A DNA stretch of 64,000 nt from CAZXGD01 sp046350455 (GCA_046350455.1 JAXMAM010000010.1:1-64000), one strand, 5' to 3'. Numbered from the stretch's first letter, positions 24,283 through 34,905 are shown. Program-made: numbers and translations. The notes: generated by a model from the letters alone, not told the origin.

Positions 24283-25290
24283 ATGGGCGCAGCGGACAGC
24301 GTGCGGGCATCAGCGCGCCGCGCGAGCACCATGGCTCGCGCGGGCTGGTGGGCGCTCGCGCTGGTGTTCACGGCATGCCTCCTCAGCGCGCCGTGGTCCA
24401 TGGGCAGCGTGAAGGTGGGGGACATCACAGAGCCGCGCTACGCCGCTGGCAACCTGCAGCTCAACCTGCTGCCGCCCATGTGGAGGCCGCTCGAAGCAGA
24501 TGAACAGGCTCGCCTCGACCGCGCCACCGCTGCAGGCGAGTACATCCCCGGCCGCATCCTGGGCACAGACCTCCTGGGCCGCGACACGCTCGCGCGCCTC
24601 CTGGCGGGCGGCCTCCTCAGCCTGACCATCGGCCTCACCGCAGCGCTCATCACCGTGATCATCGGCACGCTCTACGGCGCCATCAGCGGCTACGCAGGCG
24701 GCCGCACCGACGCCCTCCTCATGCGCACTGTGGATGTGCTCTACGGCCTCCCAAGCGTGCTGCTGGTGGTGCTGCTGGCGGTGGGTGTGGAGGGCCTGCT
24801 GGACCGGCGCTCCGCGCAGCCCAGCCAGACCGTGGTGCAGGTGGTGAACCTCCTGGTGCTGCTGGTGGCCATCGGCGGCACCAGCTGGCTGACCATGGCG
24901 CGCGTGATCCGCGGGCAGGTGCTCAGCCTGAAGGCGCAGCCGTTCATGGAAGGCTGCCGTGCCATCGGCGTGCCGGTGTGGCGCCAGTTCTTCCAGCATC
25001 TGCTGCCCAATCTGGTCGGACCCATCGTGGTCTATGCCACGCTCGCTGTGCCAACAGCCATCCTGGCCGAGAGCTTCCTCAGCTTCCTGGGCATCGGCGT
25101 GCGCGAGCCGCTGCCAAGCTGGGGCAACCTGGCTTCCAACGGCCTGAGCGAAGTCAACCTGGTGACCAGCCGCTGGTGGCTGCTGGCGTTTCCCTGCGCC
25201 ATGATCGCTGGCACGCTGGTGGCGCTCAACCTGATCGGCGACTCGCTGCGGGAGCGGTTCGACCCGACCAGCACCCGATCGCGCTGGTAA
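24283..25290 (+). CDS. Oligopeptide/dipeptide-type ABC transporter permease (OppC-like), copy 1
   Basis: A permease of 335 residues with the OppC/DppC layout. An N-terminal helix (WWALALVFTACLLSA) is followed by a ~75-residue periplasmic loop, LGTDLLGRDTLARLLAGGLLSLTIGL, and then the BPD inner-membrane domain with five more helices. The EAA-like loop contains FMEGCRAIGVPVWRQFFQHLLPNLVGPI, which contacts the ATPase. SFLGIGVREPLPSWGNLA is the C-type ending. The ATG at 24283 lies just after GGGGG. A second OppC-type permease occurs later in the same operon. The next gene is 93 bases downstream. The substrate is probably peptides, by family. Confidence 0.9.
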   Translation: MGAADSVRASARRASTMARAGWWALALVFTACLLSAPWSMGSVKVGDITEPRYAAGNLQLNLLPPMWRPLEADEQARLDRATAAGEYIPGRILGTDLLGRDTLARLLAGGLLSLTIGLTAALITVIIGTLYGAISGYAGGRTDALLMRTVDVLYGLPSVLLVVLLAVGVEGLLDRRSAQPSQTVVQVVNLLVLLVAIGGTSWLTMARVIRGQVLSLKAQPFMEGCRAIGVPVWRQFFQHLLPNLVGPIVVYATLAVPTAILAESFLSFLGIGVREPLPSWGNLASNGLSEVNLVTSRWWLLAFPCAMIAGTLVALNLIGDSLRERFDPTSTRSRW

Positions 25291-25383
25291 CTGCCCGGCT
25301 GCACCCCTCTGCTACGCTTTCGCTTCGGCCTGCTCCGGCGTGCAGCACTTCAGCAGTGCACGAGCAGTGCGTCCAGAGGACTG

Positions 25384-27429
25384 ATGACCATGCAAAGTCG
25401 GTTTGGTGTCAAGGACTTCGTCTTCTTCCTGCTGCTGATCGCGGTGCTGGTGAGCATCTGGCTCTCCATGGTGCAGAAGACCCGCATGGAGCTGGCCATC
25501 AAGGCTGTGGACGACCGCATCGGCAAGATGGAGACGCAGCTGAGCCGCGTGGAGAACGGCGCGCAGCAGGCCATTGCGCAGGCTGCTGCGGCTGCGGTGG
25601 CAGCGCAGGCCTCGCACGGCGGCAGCGGCAACGCTGGCCCCGCCACAGGCGCGTCCGGCCAGCAGGGCGGCAACGCAGCGGGCGCATCCAGCACCAGCGC
25701 ATCAGGTGCTGGCACCTCGGCCGCAGGCAGCGCCACCGCGGGCGTCCTGCCAGGCGACGCCTGGGCCCGGCCCGGCGTGCCCATCCAGCGGTTCGCAGTC
25801 CCCACATGGACCACCGATCCCACCAAGCAGCCTGGCTACGGCACAGGCGGCACCTTCACCGAGATCTTTGAAGCGCAGCCCGCCAAGATGGTGCCGTACC
25901 TCAACCAGGACGTGTACGGCACGCGCGTGATTGACCGCGTCTGCCAGAGCCTGGGTGTGATTGATCCCAAGACACTGCAGCTGGAAGGCGAGCTGGCCGA
26001 AGCCTGGCAGATCGACCCAGACGGCCTCTGGATCCGCGCACGCGTGCATCCGGGCGCGCGCTTCAGCGACGGCCAGCCCGTGACGGCGGACGACGTGATC
26101 TGGACGCATCTGAGCTTCGTGCTGAACCCAAGCATCGAGGCAGAGCGCACGCGCAGCACCATGGACAACCTGAAGGACGTGGTGCGCATTGACGACCGCA
26201 CCGTGGAGTTCCAGTTCCGCACCGGGCTGTTCAACAACCCGATGAACGTGCTGATGAACCCGATCCTTCCCAAGCACTACTACAGCAAGTTCGAGCCCAC
26301 GCAGATCAACCAGTCCACGGGTCTCCTGATGGGCAGCGGCCCCTTCCGCATGGAGACCATCCCCACCGGCCCTGGCGATCTGGACAACCAGTGGCACCCT
26401 GGCGCAGATGTGGTGCTGGTTCGCAACGAGCAGTACTGGGCCGTCAAGCCGCCGCTGGAGCGCCTGCGCTACCGCACCGTCACGGACGAGCTGGCGCGCT
26501 TTGTGGCCTTCACCAACGGAGAAGGCGACATGATGCTTCCGGCCAGCATGCAGTTCAACAAGGTGCTGGCCGACGACAAGGACTTTGAGAAGAGCAATTA
26601 CGCGCTCAACTGGGTGAACATGCGCAGCGGCTACAGCTTCATCGCGTGGCAGTGCGGGCTGCGTGCCGGCAAGAAGGCCACGCCCTTCTCCGACGTGCGC
26701 GTGCGCAAGGCCATGACCATGCTGGTGGATCGCGAGCGAATGATTCGCGACATCTACGACAACATCGGCGTGGTCTCCAAGGGCCCGATGAACCCAGAGA
26801 GCCCGTCCAGCAATCCAGCAGTCAAGCCGCTGCCGTTCGACCCGGTGGCAGCCAAGAAGCTGCTGGCCGACGCTGGCTGGCAGGACCGCGATGGCGACGG
26901 CATCCTGGAGAACGAGCGCGGCGAGCGCTTTGACTTTGAGTTCACCTATTCCGGTACGGGCGCCACCGTGGAGCGCATGGTGGACTTCTTGAAGAAGTCC
27001 TTCCAGCAGGCCGGCATCCAGATGCGCCTGAATCGCGTGGACTGGAGCGTCTACACCGAGATCATCAAGACGCGCGACTTTGACGCGCTGACCATGGGCT
27101 GGAGCGCCAACGCGCCAGAGAGCGATCCGCGCCAGATCTGGCACAGCGAGAGCACCAAGGAAGGCGGCGACAACTTCACGCAGTGGAAGAGCCCAGAGGC
27201 CGACGCGCTCATCGAGCGAGGCCGCCGCGAGATGGATCCCGCCAGCCGTCAGCTGATCTGGCAGCAGCTGGAGGCGGTGATCGCGGACGGCCAGGCGTAC
27301 ACCTTCATGCGCGTGGTGCCGTGGCTGCGGTTTGTGAAGCGCAGCTTTGGAAACGTCAATCCGTACAAGTCCGGCCTTGAGACGTGGGAGTTCTACCGCG
27401 TGCATGGCCCGGTCCCCACGCCCAACTGA
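25384..27429 (+). CDS. ABC transporter substrate-binding protein, family 5 (peptide-type), membrane-anchored
   Basis: A family-5 extracellular solute-binding protein of 681 residues. Instead of a cleaved signal it has an N-terminal helix (FVFFLLLIAVLVSIWLSMV) followed by a short coiled-coil stretch (AVDDRIGKMETQLSRVENG) and a long Ala/Gly/Ser linker, so it appears to be anchored through a single helix. The binding domain shows YLNQDVYGTRVIDRVCQSLG, LAEAWQIDPDGLWIRARVHPGARFSDGQPVTADDVIWT, FSDVRVRKAMTMLVDRE and a typical C-terminal WSANAPESDPRQIWHS. It should capture peptides for the permeases around it. The downstream permease overlaps its stop by one base. Confidence 0.92.
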   Translation: MTMQSRFGVKDFVFFLLLIAVLVSIWLSMVQKTRMELAIKAVDDRIGKMETQLSRVENGAQQAIAQAAAAAVAAQASHGGSGNAGPATGASGQQGGNAAGASSTSASGAGTSAAGSATAGVLPGDAWARPGVPIQRFAVPTWTTDPTKQPGYGTGGTFTEIFEAQPAKMVPYLNQDVYGTRVIDRVCQSLGVIDPKTLQLEGELAEAWQIDPDGLWIRARVHPGARFSDGQPVTADDVIWTHLSFVLNPSIEAERTRSTMDNLKDVVRIDDRTVEFQFRTGLFNNPMNVLMNPILPKHYYSKFEPTQINQSTGLLMGSGPFRMETIPTGPGDLDNQWHPGADVVLVRNEQYWAVKPPLERLRYRTVTDELARFVAFTNGEGDMMLPASMQFNKVLADDKDFEKSNYALNWVNMRSGYSFIAWQCGLRAGKKATPFSDVRVRKAMTMLVDRERMIRDIYDNIGVVSKGPMNPESPSSNPAVKPLPFDPVAAKKLLADAGWQDRDGDGILENERGERFDFEFTYSGTGATVERMVDFLKKSFQQAGIQMRLNRVDWSVYTEIIKTRDFDALTMGWSANAPESDPRQIWHSESTKEGGDNFTQWKSPEADALIERGRREMDPASRQLIWQQLEAVIADGQAYTFMRVVPWLRFVKRSFGNVNPYKSGLETWEFYRVHGPVPTPN

Positions 27430-28949
27430 TGCTCACCTACCTCGCCAGACGGCTGCTCCTGATGGTGCCGACCATCATCGGCATCACCCTGCTGGTGTTC
27501 TGCCTCATTGCGCTGAGCCCTGGCGGCATCGGTGCTGGCTTGATGGTGAGCGGCGGACAGATGAGCGACGCCAGCAAGGTGGCGCAGATGCAGGCGTATC
27601 TGGAGGACCGCTACGGCCTGAACGACCCGGTGCTGGTGCAGTACGGGCGCTGGCTCTCGCGCGTGTGCCCGGTGAAGTTCGGCGCCATGGACCTGCGCAC
27701 GCCAAACGATGAGCGGCTCAGCCCGCCGCGCGCGCTGGATGTTCCGCCGCTGCCAGAGTGGTTCGACATGCCGCTGCAGCGCGCAAGCCTGGCCACCACC
27801 GAGCTGAAGCCGGCAGGCGAGGAGCTGCAGCGGCAGTACCGCCAGCTGGCGCAGCAATACGCCGTGGCTCGCGCCGCGTACGTGGGAGCAGTGCGCGAGT
27901 TCAAGACCCAGCTCTCGGAGTACGCACGCGCCACGGGGCAGCTGCAGCTCCTGGATGCCAAGGGTGCGCCGCGGCTCGAGGCATTCGCCAAGGTGAGGCC
28001 TGACCGGTCCATCGCGCAGTGGCAGGCGGTGGGAGTGGCCGGCAGCGAGATGCGCCGCGCGTACCTGGCTGCGGACCAGGCGCGCCTGGAGGTGCAGGCG
28101 GCGTTCGACGCGCGGCCCTTCCAGGTGAGCGGCTTTCCCATCATTGATGGCGTGATCGGCCTGGATACGCCAGACCTGGGTGTGGCGTTCAGCAAGAACC
28201 GGCCCGTGGCAGACCTGTTGAGCGCAGCGCTGCCTGTCACGCTTCTCCTGAACCTGCTGGCGTTCCCCATCATCTACGCCATCGCCATTCCCACTGGCAT
28301 CCTGGCCAGCACGCGGCGCGGCAGCTGGTTCGACACGCTGTCTGGCGCGCTGTTCGTGGCGCTGTGGAGCATTCCGGTGGTGTGGGCGGGCGTGCTGGCT
28401 ATCGGCTACCTGGCAAACAAGAAGTACCTGGGCCTGTTCCCGGTGAGCGGCCTGCACGACCCCAATGCGGACACGTTCACGTTCCTGCCCACGCACACGG
28501 CCGATGGCTGGCAGCGCGGCTACCTGCTGGACACGCTGTGGCATCTGGTGCTGCCGGTGGCCTGCCTGGTGTATGGCGGCTTTGCAGTGCTCAGCAAGCA
28601 GACGCGCGCGGCCATGCTGGACAACTTCAACATGGACTACGTGCGCACTGCCAAGGCCAAGGGCGTGGCGCGCCACGACGTGGTCATGCGCCACGTGTTC
28701 CGCAACAGCCTGCTGCCGGTGATCACCATGTTCGTGAGCGTGTTCCCAGCCACGCTGGCTGGCAGCGTGGTGGTGGAGCGAATCTTCAGCGTGCCCGGCA
28801 TGGGCAGCCTGATCCTGGAAGCCATCAACCTGCGCGACCGCGAGCTGATCCTGGCCAACACCTTCATGGTGGCGGCGGTCAACCTGACCGCGCTGCTGGT
28901 GGCCGACATCCTGTACGCACTGGCTGACCCGCGGGTGACCTATGACTGA
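27429..28949 (+). CDS. OppB-like ABC permease with a large periplasmic insertion
   Basis: An OppB/DppB-type permease of 506 residues, longer than the usual 310-340. The N-terminus is normal (LTYLARRLLLMVPTIIGITLLVF), as are LNDPVLVQYGRWL and the C-terminal permease domain with PTGILASTRRGSWFD, YVRTAKAKGVARHDVVMRHVFRNSLLPVI and FSVPGMGSLILEAINLRD. Between these lies an extra ~190-residue region with a predicted coiled coil (LKPAGEELQRQYRQLAQQYAVA), which is on the periplasmic side by topology. It overlaps the SBP stop by one base (TGATG) and the next permease by eight bases. Confidence 0.92.
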   Translation: MLTYLARRLLLMVPTIIGITLLVFCLIALSPGGIGAGLMVSGGQMSDASKVAQMQAYLEDRYGLNDPVLVQYGRWLSRVCPVKFGAMDLRTPNDERLSPPRALDVPPLPEWFDMPLQRASLATTELKPAGEELQRQYRQLAQQYAVARAAYVGAVREFKTQLSEYARATGQLQLLDAKGAPRLEAFAKVRPDRSIAQWQAVGVAGSEMRRAYLAADQARLEVQAAFDARPFQVSGFPIIDGVIGLDTPDLGVAFSKNRPVADLLSAALPVTLLLNLLAFPIIYAIAIPTGILASTRRGSWFDTLSGALFVALWSIPVVWAGVLAIGYLANKKYLGLFPVSGLHDPNADTFTFLPTHTADGWQRGYLLDTLWHLVLPVACLVYGGFAVLSKQTRAAMLDNFNMDYVRTAKAKGVARHDVVMRHVFRNSLLPVITMFVSVFPATLAGSVVVERIFSVPGMGSLILEAINLRDRELILANTFMVAAVNLTALLVADILYALADPRVTYD

Positions 28950-30426
28950 GCCGAGTCAAGCCACCATCAGCGGCATTGACGTGATGCGCGGCGTGGGCCA
29001 GACGCGGGCGCGCGGCTTCTGGGCTGACGCCTGGAGCCGCGTGGTGGCGCGGCATCGTTCGCGCTGGGCGCTGGGGTGGATCGGCTTGGTGGCGTTCCTG
29101 GCTGTTTTTGCGCCGGTGGTGGCCAACAGCCATCCGCTGTGGATGGAGGTGACCAAGGCAGACGGGTCGGTCACCAGCAGCTCGCCGCTCCTGAACAGCC
29201 TGACCGCCACGGACGTGCTGCTGCTTCTGGGCGTGGTGGTGGGCCTGCCAGCGGTGCTGTGGCCCTCCCAGCGCGTGTCGCGCAGCGCGCGCGCCAGCGT
29301 GCTGTTTGTGTGCGCGGTGATGGCGGGATTCATCGTGGTGCTCGGATCTGGACTGCTCGACATCATGCGGTCGAACGATCGCAGCCTGGAGGTGCGGCAG
29401 TGGGCGCTGAGCCAGAATGGAGCGTGGGTTCTTGCTGGCAGCGCTGCTGCCCTGTGCGCGCTGGTGGCGGCGCTGGTGCCCACCGCACGCGCGCGATGGC
29501 TGCGCTTTGGCGCGGTGGCGGCGGTGGCGCTCCTCAGCTGCTGGCTGGTGGCCACGCGGTCCACGCCTGCGCTGGTGAACTACGACACGTATCTGGAGCC
29601 ACCCGCAGGCACGCAGGTGCAGGCCACGTGGACGCTCATTCCGTGGGGGCCGGACTTCAGCCGGACGGATCTGTATTCCAAGCCGCCCATGACCACGGCA
29701 GGGGAGGCTTCGCGCGCGCTGCGCGACACGCCGTTGGTTGACGCGCGGTTCTACCTTGGCACCGATGCAGTGGGCCGCGATGTACTCAGCCAGATGCTGT
29801 GGGCGTGCCGGTTGTCCATCAGCATCGGGCTGGTGAGCACGGGCATCAGCCTGGCCATCGGCATCACGCTGGGCGCGCTGGCGGGGTACTACGGCGGGAA
29901 GTTCGACCTGGCGCTCTACCGGCTGGTGGAGATCTTCATGGCCATCCCCGTGCTGTTCCTGCTCATCGTGGCAGCGGGCGTGCTGCCGCGCAACATCTAC
30001 GTGATGATGGCCATCATCGGATGCGTGACCTGGACGGGCGCCGCGCGGTTCACGCGCGCGGAGTTCCTCAAGCTGCGCAACCAGGACTTTGTGCAGGCGG
30101 CCAAGGCGCTGGGGCTGCCGCTTCGGTCCATTCTCTTCCGGCACATGCTGCCCAACGGCGTCACGCCTGTGCTGGTGGACGCCAGCTTTGCCGTGGCAGC
30201 GGCCATCCTGGCCGAGGCCACGCTGAGCTACCTGGGGCTTGGGCCAGATGGCCAGCCAAGCTGGGGCAAGCTGCTCAGCAACGCCGCTGGCGAGACCGGC
30301 GAGTTTGTGTGGTGGCTGGCCATCTTCCCAGGCCTGGCCATCTTCTTCACGGTGCTGGCATACAACATGCTGGGCGAGGACCTGCGCGATGCCATCGATC
30401 CCAAGCTGCGAAAGGCAGCGCACTAG
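28942..30426 (+). CDS. OppC-like ABC permease, copy 2, with extra N-terminal membrane region
   Basis: An OppC/DppC-type permease of 494 residues, longer than usual. The first helix (WIGLVAFLAVFAPVVANSHP) is followed by additional hydrophobic segments (LLLLGVVVGLPAVLW, FVCAVMAGFIVVLGSG, LRFGAVAAVALLSCWLVA) before FYLGTDAVGRDVLSQMLWACRLSISIGL, where the standard permease domain begins. The coupling loop is FVQAAKALGLPLRSILFRHMLPNG. The end YLGLGPDGQPSWGKLL and NMLGEDLRDAIDPKLR are C-type signatures. It starts eight bases inside the OppB gene. Together with OppB it should form the transmembrane channel; the first OppC-like gene is a possible alternative partner. Confidence 0.92.
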   Translation: MTEPSQATISGIDVMRGVGQTRARGFWADAWSRVVARHRSRWALGWIGLVAFLAVFAPVVANSHPLWMEVTKADGSVTSSSPLLNSLTATDVLLLLGVVVGLPAVLWPSQRVSRSARASVLFVCAVMAGFIVVLGSGLLDIMRSNDRSLEVRQWALSQNGAWVLAGSAAALCALVAALVPTARARWLRFGAVAAVALLSCWLVATRSTPALVNYDTYLEPPAGTQVQATWTLIPWGPDFSRTDLYSKPPMTTAGEASRALRDTPLVDARFYLGTDAVGRDVLSQMLWACRLSISIGLVSTGISLAIGITLGALAGYYGGKFDLALYRLVEIFMAIPVLFLLIVAAGVLPRNIYVMMAIIGCVTWTGAARFTRAEFLKLRNQDFVQAAKALGLPLRSILFRHMLPNGVTPVLVDASFAVAAAILAEATLSYLGLGPDGQPSWGKLLSNAAGETGEFVWWLAIFPGLAIFFTVLAYNMLGEDLRDAIDPKLRKAAH

Positions 30427-30432
30427 CAAGCC

Positions 30433-31549
<1,117 letters not shown>

Positions 31550-31551
<2 letters not shown>

Positions 31552-31584
31552 AATTGGTGCCTGGCACGGGTGTCCCTCTTTTCG
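31550..31584 (-). repeat. Palindromic interspersed repeat, copy D
   Basis: Read on the minus strand: CGAAAAGAGGGACACCC then GTGCCAGGCACCAATTTC. It starts in the stop codon of the oppD-like gene and is inverted to copy E. Confidence 0.85.
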
Positions 31585-31657
31585 CTGTCCCACCGTTCGC
31601 GGTCGCACCGCTCGTCGTCCCACCGCTCGCCGTCCCACCGCTCGCTGTGCCATTCCT
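31583..31657 (+). repeat. Five 15-bp tandem repeats between repeat copies D and E
   Basis: Five units of about CGCCGTCCCACCGCT (31583-31597, then every 15 bases to 31657) differ at a few positions each. They lie inside the composite element and are not part of a supported gene. Confidence 0.8.
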
Positions 31658-31732
31658 CGTACCGCTGGGCAACGCATCGCCCCGCGCGTGCAAACCCTGC
31701 ACGCGCAACGGGCGGTCCAGCGCTGCCGCTGT

Positions 31733-31773
31733 CAGAAAGTAGGGACACCCGTGCCAGGCACCAATTTCTCTAC
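31733..31773 (+). repeat. Palindromic interspersed repeat, copy E
   Basis: CAGAAAGTAGGGACACCC then GTGCCAGGCACCAATTTC then TCTAC. The stop codon (TAG, minus strand 31770-31772) of the DnaJ-like gene is inside it. Confidence 0.85.
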
Positions 31774-32807
31774 ATCCATGGTTTGGTGGTGCGCACGGAG
31801 GGCAGCGTCTCTCCCAGCTCGCGGAGGAGCGCAGTCTGCTCGGGCGTCAGGGCCTTGGGCGCCTCCACCTGCAGCACGGCGTAGAAGTCGCCGCCCGGTC
31901 CCTTGGCTGGCTGGATGCCCTTGCCGCGCACGCGCATCTTCTGCCCGCTGCGCACGCCAGCCGGCACACGGATGGTCACGCTGCCATCGAGCAGGGGCAC
32001 GCAGATGCTGGCGCCCAGCGCGGCCTCGGCCAAGGTGAGCGGCACATCCATCAGCAGATCGTTGCCTTCGCGGCGCAGCCACGGATGCGGCGCCACGCGC
32101 ACTGTGATGATCAGGTCTCCCGGCGGCCCGCCGCGCCGCCCTGGCGAACCCTTGCCGCGCACCGCCAGCTTGGCCCCGTCCTGAATGCCAGCCGGAATCT
32201 TCACATCCACTGTCTGATCTGGGTTGTGCAGGCGGAAGCTGCGCGAACCTCCCAGCGCAGCCGTGGTGAAGTCCACAGTCTCCTCAACCTGCGTGTTCGA
32301 ACCCTGGGCTGCCGCGTCCTCGTCCATGCCTCCACCGGCACCGCCTCCTCCCGCGCCGCCGAACCCACCGAACCCGCCAAACCCGCCAAACCCCCCAGTG
32401 CCACCCTTGCGCTTCCCTCGCGCGCCGCCCTTGCCGCCAAACATGCCGCCAAAGATCTCTTCAAACGTCTCTGGATCCACGTTCTGCCAATTGCCTTGGC
32501 CGCTGCCAAACGGGCTGCCCTGCGCGCCACCCGGCCCAGCTCCACCAGCCCCGCCCGTCCCACCCCCAGGCCCGCCACCAAACCCAGCCTTCACCCCCGC
32601 CATGCCGAACTGGTCGTAGCGCGCGCGCTTGTCCGGGTCGCTGAGAATGTCATACGCCTCTTGCACGTGCGCAAACTTCTCTGTGGCATCCGCTGCCTTG
32701 TTGACATCCGGGTGCAGCTCGCGCACCAGCTTGCGGTGCGCGCGCCGAATCTCGTCAGCACTGGCAGTGCGCGACACGCCCAACAGTTGGTAGAGGTCCT
32801 GCTCCAT
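31770..32807 (-). CDS. DnaJ-like co-chaperone (CbpA type, no zinc domain)
   Basis: A J-protein of 345 residues. The J-domain fills residues 3-70 with the HPD motif at 32-34 (RELHPDVNKAAD), which stimulates Hsp70 ATPase. A long Gly/Phe-rich linker (residues ~77-163, with FGGFGGFGG repeats) follows, then two substrate-binding beta domains (VDVKIPAGIQDGAKLAVRGKGSPG and VTIRVPAGVRSGQKMRVRGKG). The four CxxCxGxG zinc repeats of type I DnaJ are missing, which matches CbpA/type II. The ATG at 32807 begins MEQDLYQLLGVSRTA. Its stop lies in repeat copy E. It is convergent with the transporter operon and divergent from the polyferredoxin gene. Confidence 0.93.
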   Translation of the reverse strand: MEQDLYQLLGVSRTASADEIRRAHRKLVRELHPDVNKAADATEKFAHVQEAYDILSDPDKRARYDQFGMAGVKAGFGGGPGGGTGGAGGAGPGGAQGSPFGSGQGNWQNVDPETFEEIFGGMFGGKGGARGKRKGGTGGFGGFGGFGGFGGAGGGGAGGGMDEDAAAQGSNTQVEETVDFTTAALGGSRSFRLHNPDQTVDVKIPAGIQDGAKLAVRGKGSPGRRGGPPGDLIITVRVAPHPWLRREGNDLLMDVPLTLAEAALGASICVPLLDGSVTIRVPAGVRSGQKMRVRGKGIQPAKGPGGDFYAVLQVEAPKALTPEQTALLRELGETLPSVRTTKPWM

Positions 32808-32874
32808 GAGCGTTGCCCAGCACGCGGGCGGGGGCCGCAGTATAGGAGCGCAGCCAGCGCATACGATTGCTCGC

Positions 32875-34905
32875 ATGGAGCACTGCATTCCCAAGCCTCG
32901 CAAGGGCGAAGCAGCCGCGCCGACCACTTCGCCGGCTGTCTCGCTGCCTGTCCTGCCAGCGGGCGCGGATCACGCGCCAGGCCCTGGCTCTGCACTCCAG
33001 CGTATGCGGCGCTCCCGCGTGGGCTGGATCCGCGCGCTGGTGCTCACGGGCGTCACGCTCTTCATGGTGGGACACGTGGTGCAGTGGCTGGCCATGGGGG
33101 TCACGCTGGCGCCCATCGAGCCCAGCGAGAGCATGCAGACCATCAAGGACGGCGTGATCACCGTGGGCGCTGTCTTCTTTGGCGCTGCGCTCCTGGCCAC
33201 CGCCATCCTTGGCCGCTGGTTCTGCGGCTGGGGCTGCCACTGGGTGGGCATCCAGGATGGCACGGCGTGGCTTCTGCGCCGCGTGGGCATTCGCCCCAAG
33301 CCGTTCCGCAGCCGCCTCCTCATGTGGGTGCCGCTCCTCCTGGCGCTCTACATGTTCGTGTGGCCGCTCTTCTACCGCTTCGCCATCGCGCCAGTCACGC
33401 GGCCAGACCTCCGCTGGCCCGGCTTCACCACGCATTTCTTCACCGACGACTTCTGGGCAACCTTTCCCGGCCTGGTGGTGGGCGTTCCCTTCGTGCTGGT
33501 GTCCGGCGCGTTCATCATCTACCTGCTTGGCTCCAAGGGCTACTGCACGTACGGATGCCCCTACGGCGGCTTCTTTGCGCCAGTGGAGGAGCTGGCGCCC
33601 ATGCGCATCGTGGTGGACGCCGACAAGTGCCACACCTGCGGCCACTGCACCGCCGTCTGCTCCAGCAACGTGCGCGTCCACGAAGAGGTGCGCGACTACG
33701 GCATGGTGGTGGACCCCGGCTGCATGAAATGCCTGGACTGCGTGAGCGTCTGCCCCAATGAGGCGCTCCGCTTTGGAGTGGGCAAGCCATCGCTCATGGT
33801 CAAGCGCGAAGGCACTGCTGCGGCGGCTTCAACCGAGCGCCGCTGGGACCTCACCTGGCCCGAGGAGATCGCGCTGGCCACGCTGGCGCTGTTCACCTTC
33901 CTGGCGGTTCGTGGACCGTACTTCGGCATCCCGCTGCTTTTTGCCTCTGGCCTGACCGTGTGCGTGGTCTTCCTGGCGTGGAAGTCCTGGCGGGTGCTCT
34001 CCACGCCCAACGCTGCGTTCCACGCGTGGCAGCTGCGCTTTCACGGCCGGGTCCGTCCTGCAGGCGCTGCATGGCTGGCGCTCACCGTTCTCAGCCTGCT
34101 GGCCGTCGTCTACGTAGGCGGCATGAACCTGCTCATCTGGCGCGCAGACGACCTGGCCGCGGACGTCACCGTCCGCCCAGAGGTGGTCTTCTCTGACCAG
34201 CGCACCGCCCTCCCAGCCGACATGGCCGAGTCCGCCCGTGCAGCCGACAGCCTGTACGCGCTGGCTGCCGAGGTGCCGAAGGGGCTTGGAATCCTGCCCG
34301 GCATGCAGCAGTCGCTGGACCTGCGCCGCGCGTCGCTTCTGGCAGCGCTGGGGCAGATGCAGGAGGCCGAGCAGCTCATGCGCGCTTCCTCCGAGCGCAG
34401 CGGCATGACGCCGCCTGTTGCAGCCATGCTGGCGCGCATCGTGCGCTCCGACCCCAGCCGCCAGGCAGAGGCCATCGCGCTGTACGACAGAGTCCTTGCA
34501 GAGCATCCTGACTGGCAGGTGGTGCGTGAAGAGCAGCTGGACTGGCTGCAGTACATCGGCGAGCTGGAGCGCTCGATTCGCAGCGCGCGCGACGGGCTGA
34601 AGGCCTACCCGGACAACCTGCTGGCCATGCGGCGCCTGTCGCTGGCGCTCATGGAGCACGGCGCCACGCCAGCAGAGTGGGAGGAAGGCGTGGCTATCAC
34701 GCGGCGCACCATCGAGATCGAGCCCAACAACGGCTACGCGCACGCAGCGCTGGCGCGCGGCCTGCTCAAGCTGGGCCGCAAGGCGGAGAGCATCCAGGAG
34801 TTCAAGCGCGCAGTGGAACTGGAACCCAACGCACCCCTGCTGCGCTCCATGCTCCAGGAAGTGGAGAACCTGAACGAAGGCGAAAATCCCATGCTGGAGC
34901 GGTGA
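32875..34905 (+). CDS. Membrane-bound polyferredoxin (NapH/CcoG-like) fused to TPR repeats
   Basis: A two-part protein of 676 residues. The N-terminal ~400 residues form a NapH/RdxA/CcoG-type membrane ferredoxin with several helices, cysteine pairs facing the membrane (WFCGWGCHW and YCTYGCPYG) and two [4Fe-4S] motifs (CHTCGHCTAVC and CMKCLDCVSVCP). The last ~220 residues are TPR repeats (for example YAHAALARGLLKLGRKAESIQEFKRA), an unusual fusion. CcoG reduces copper for cytochrome oxidase assembly; NapH feeds electrons to periplasmic reductases. Which one applies is not determined here, but the oxidase genes in the same window make an assembly role plausible. It converges with the S8 gene. 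Confidence 0.88.
   Translation: MEHCIPKPRKGEAAAPTTSPAVSLPVLPAGADHAPGPGSALQRMRRSRVGWIRALVLTGVTLFMVGHVVQWLAMGVTLAPIEPSESMQTIKDGVITVGAVFFGAALLATAILGRWFCGWGCHWVGIQDGTAWLLRRVGIRPKPFRSRLLMWVPLLLALYMFVWPLFYRFAIAPVTRPDLRWPGFTTHFFTDDFWATFPGLVVGVPFVLVSGAFIIYLLGSKGYCTYGCPYGGFFAPVEELAPMRIVVDADKCHTCGHCTAVCSSNVRVHEEVRDYGMVVDPGCMKCLDCVSVCPNEALRFGVGKPSLMVKREGTAAAASTERRWDLTWPEEIALATLALFTFLAVRGPYFGIPLLFASGLTVCVVFLAWKSWRVLSTPNAAFHAWQLRFHGRVRPAGAAWLALTVLSLLAVVYVGGMNLLIWRADDLAADVTVRPEVVFSDQRTALPADMAESARAADSLYALAAEVPKGLGILPGMQQSLDLRRASLLAALGQMQEAEQLMRASSERSGMTPPVAAMLARIVRSDPSRQAEAIALYDRVLAEHPDWQVVREEQLDWLQYIGELERSIRSARDGLKAYPDNLLAMRRLSLALMEHGATPAEWEEGVAITRRTIEIEPNNGYAHAALARGLLKLGRKAESIQEFKRAVELEPNAPLLRSMLQEVENLNEGENPMLER

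Noticed and set aside
31583..31657. Possible CRISPR array
   Set aside because: The units are direct 15-bp repeats without spacers, and no cas gene is present.
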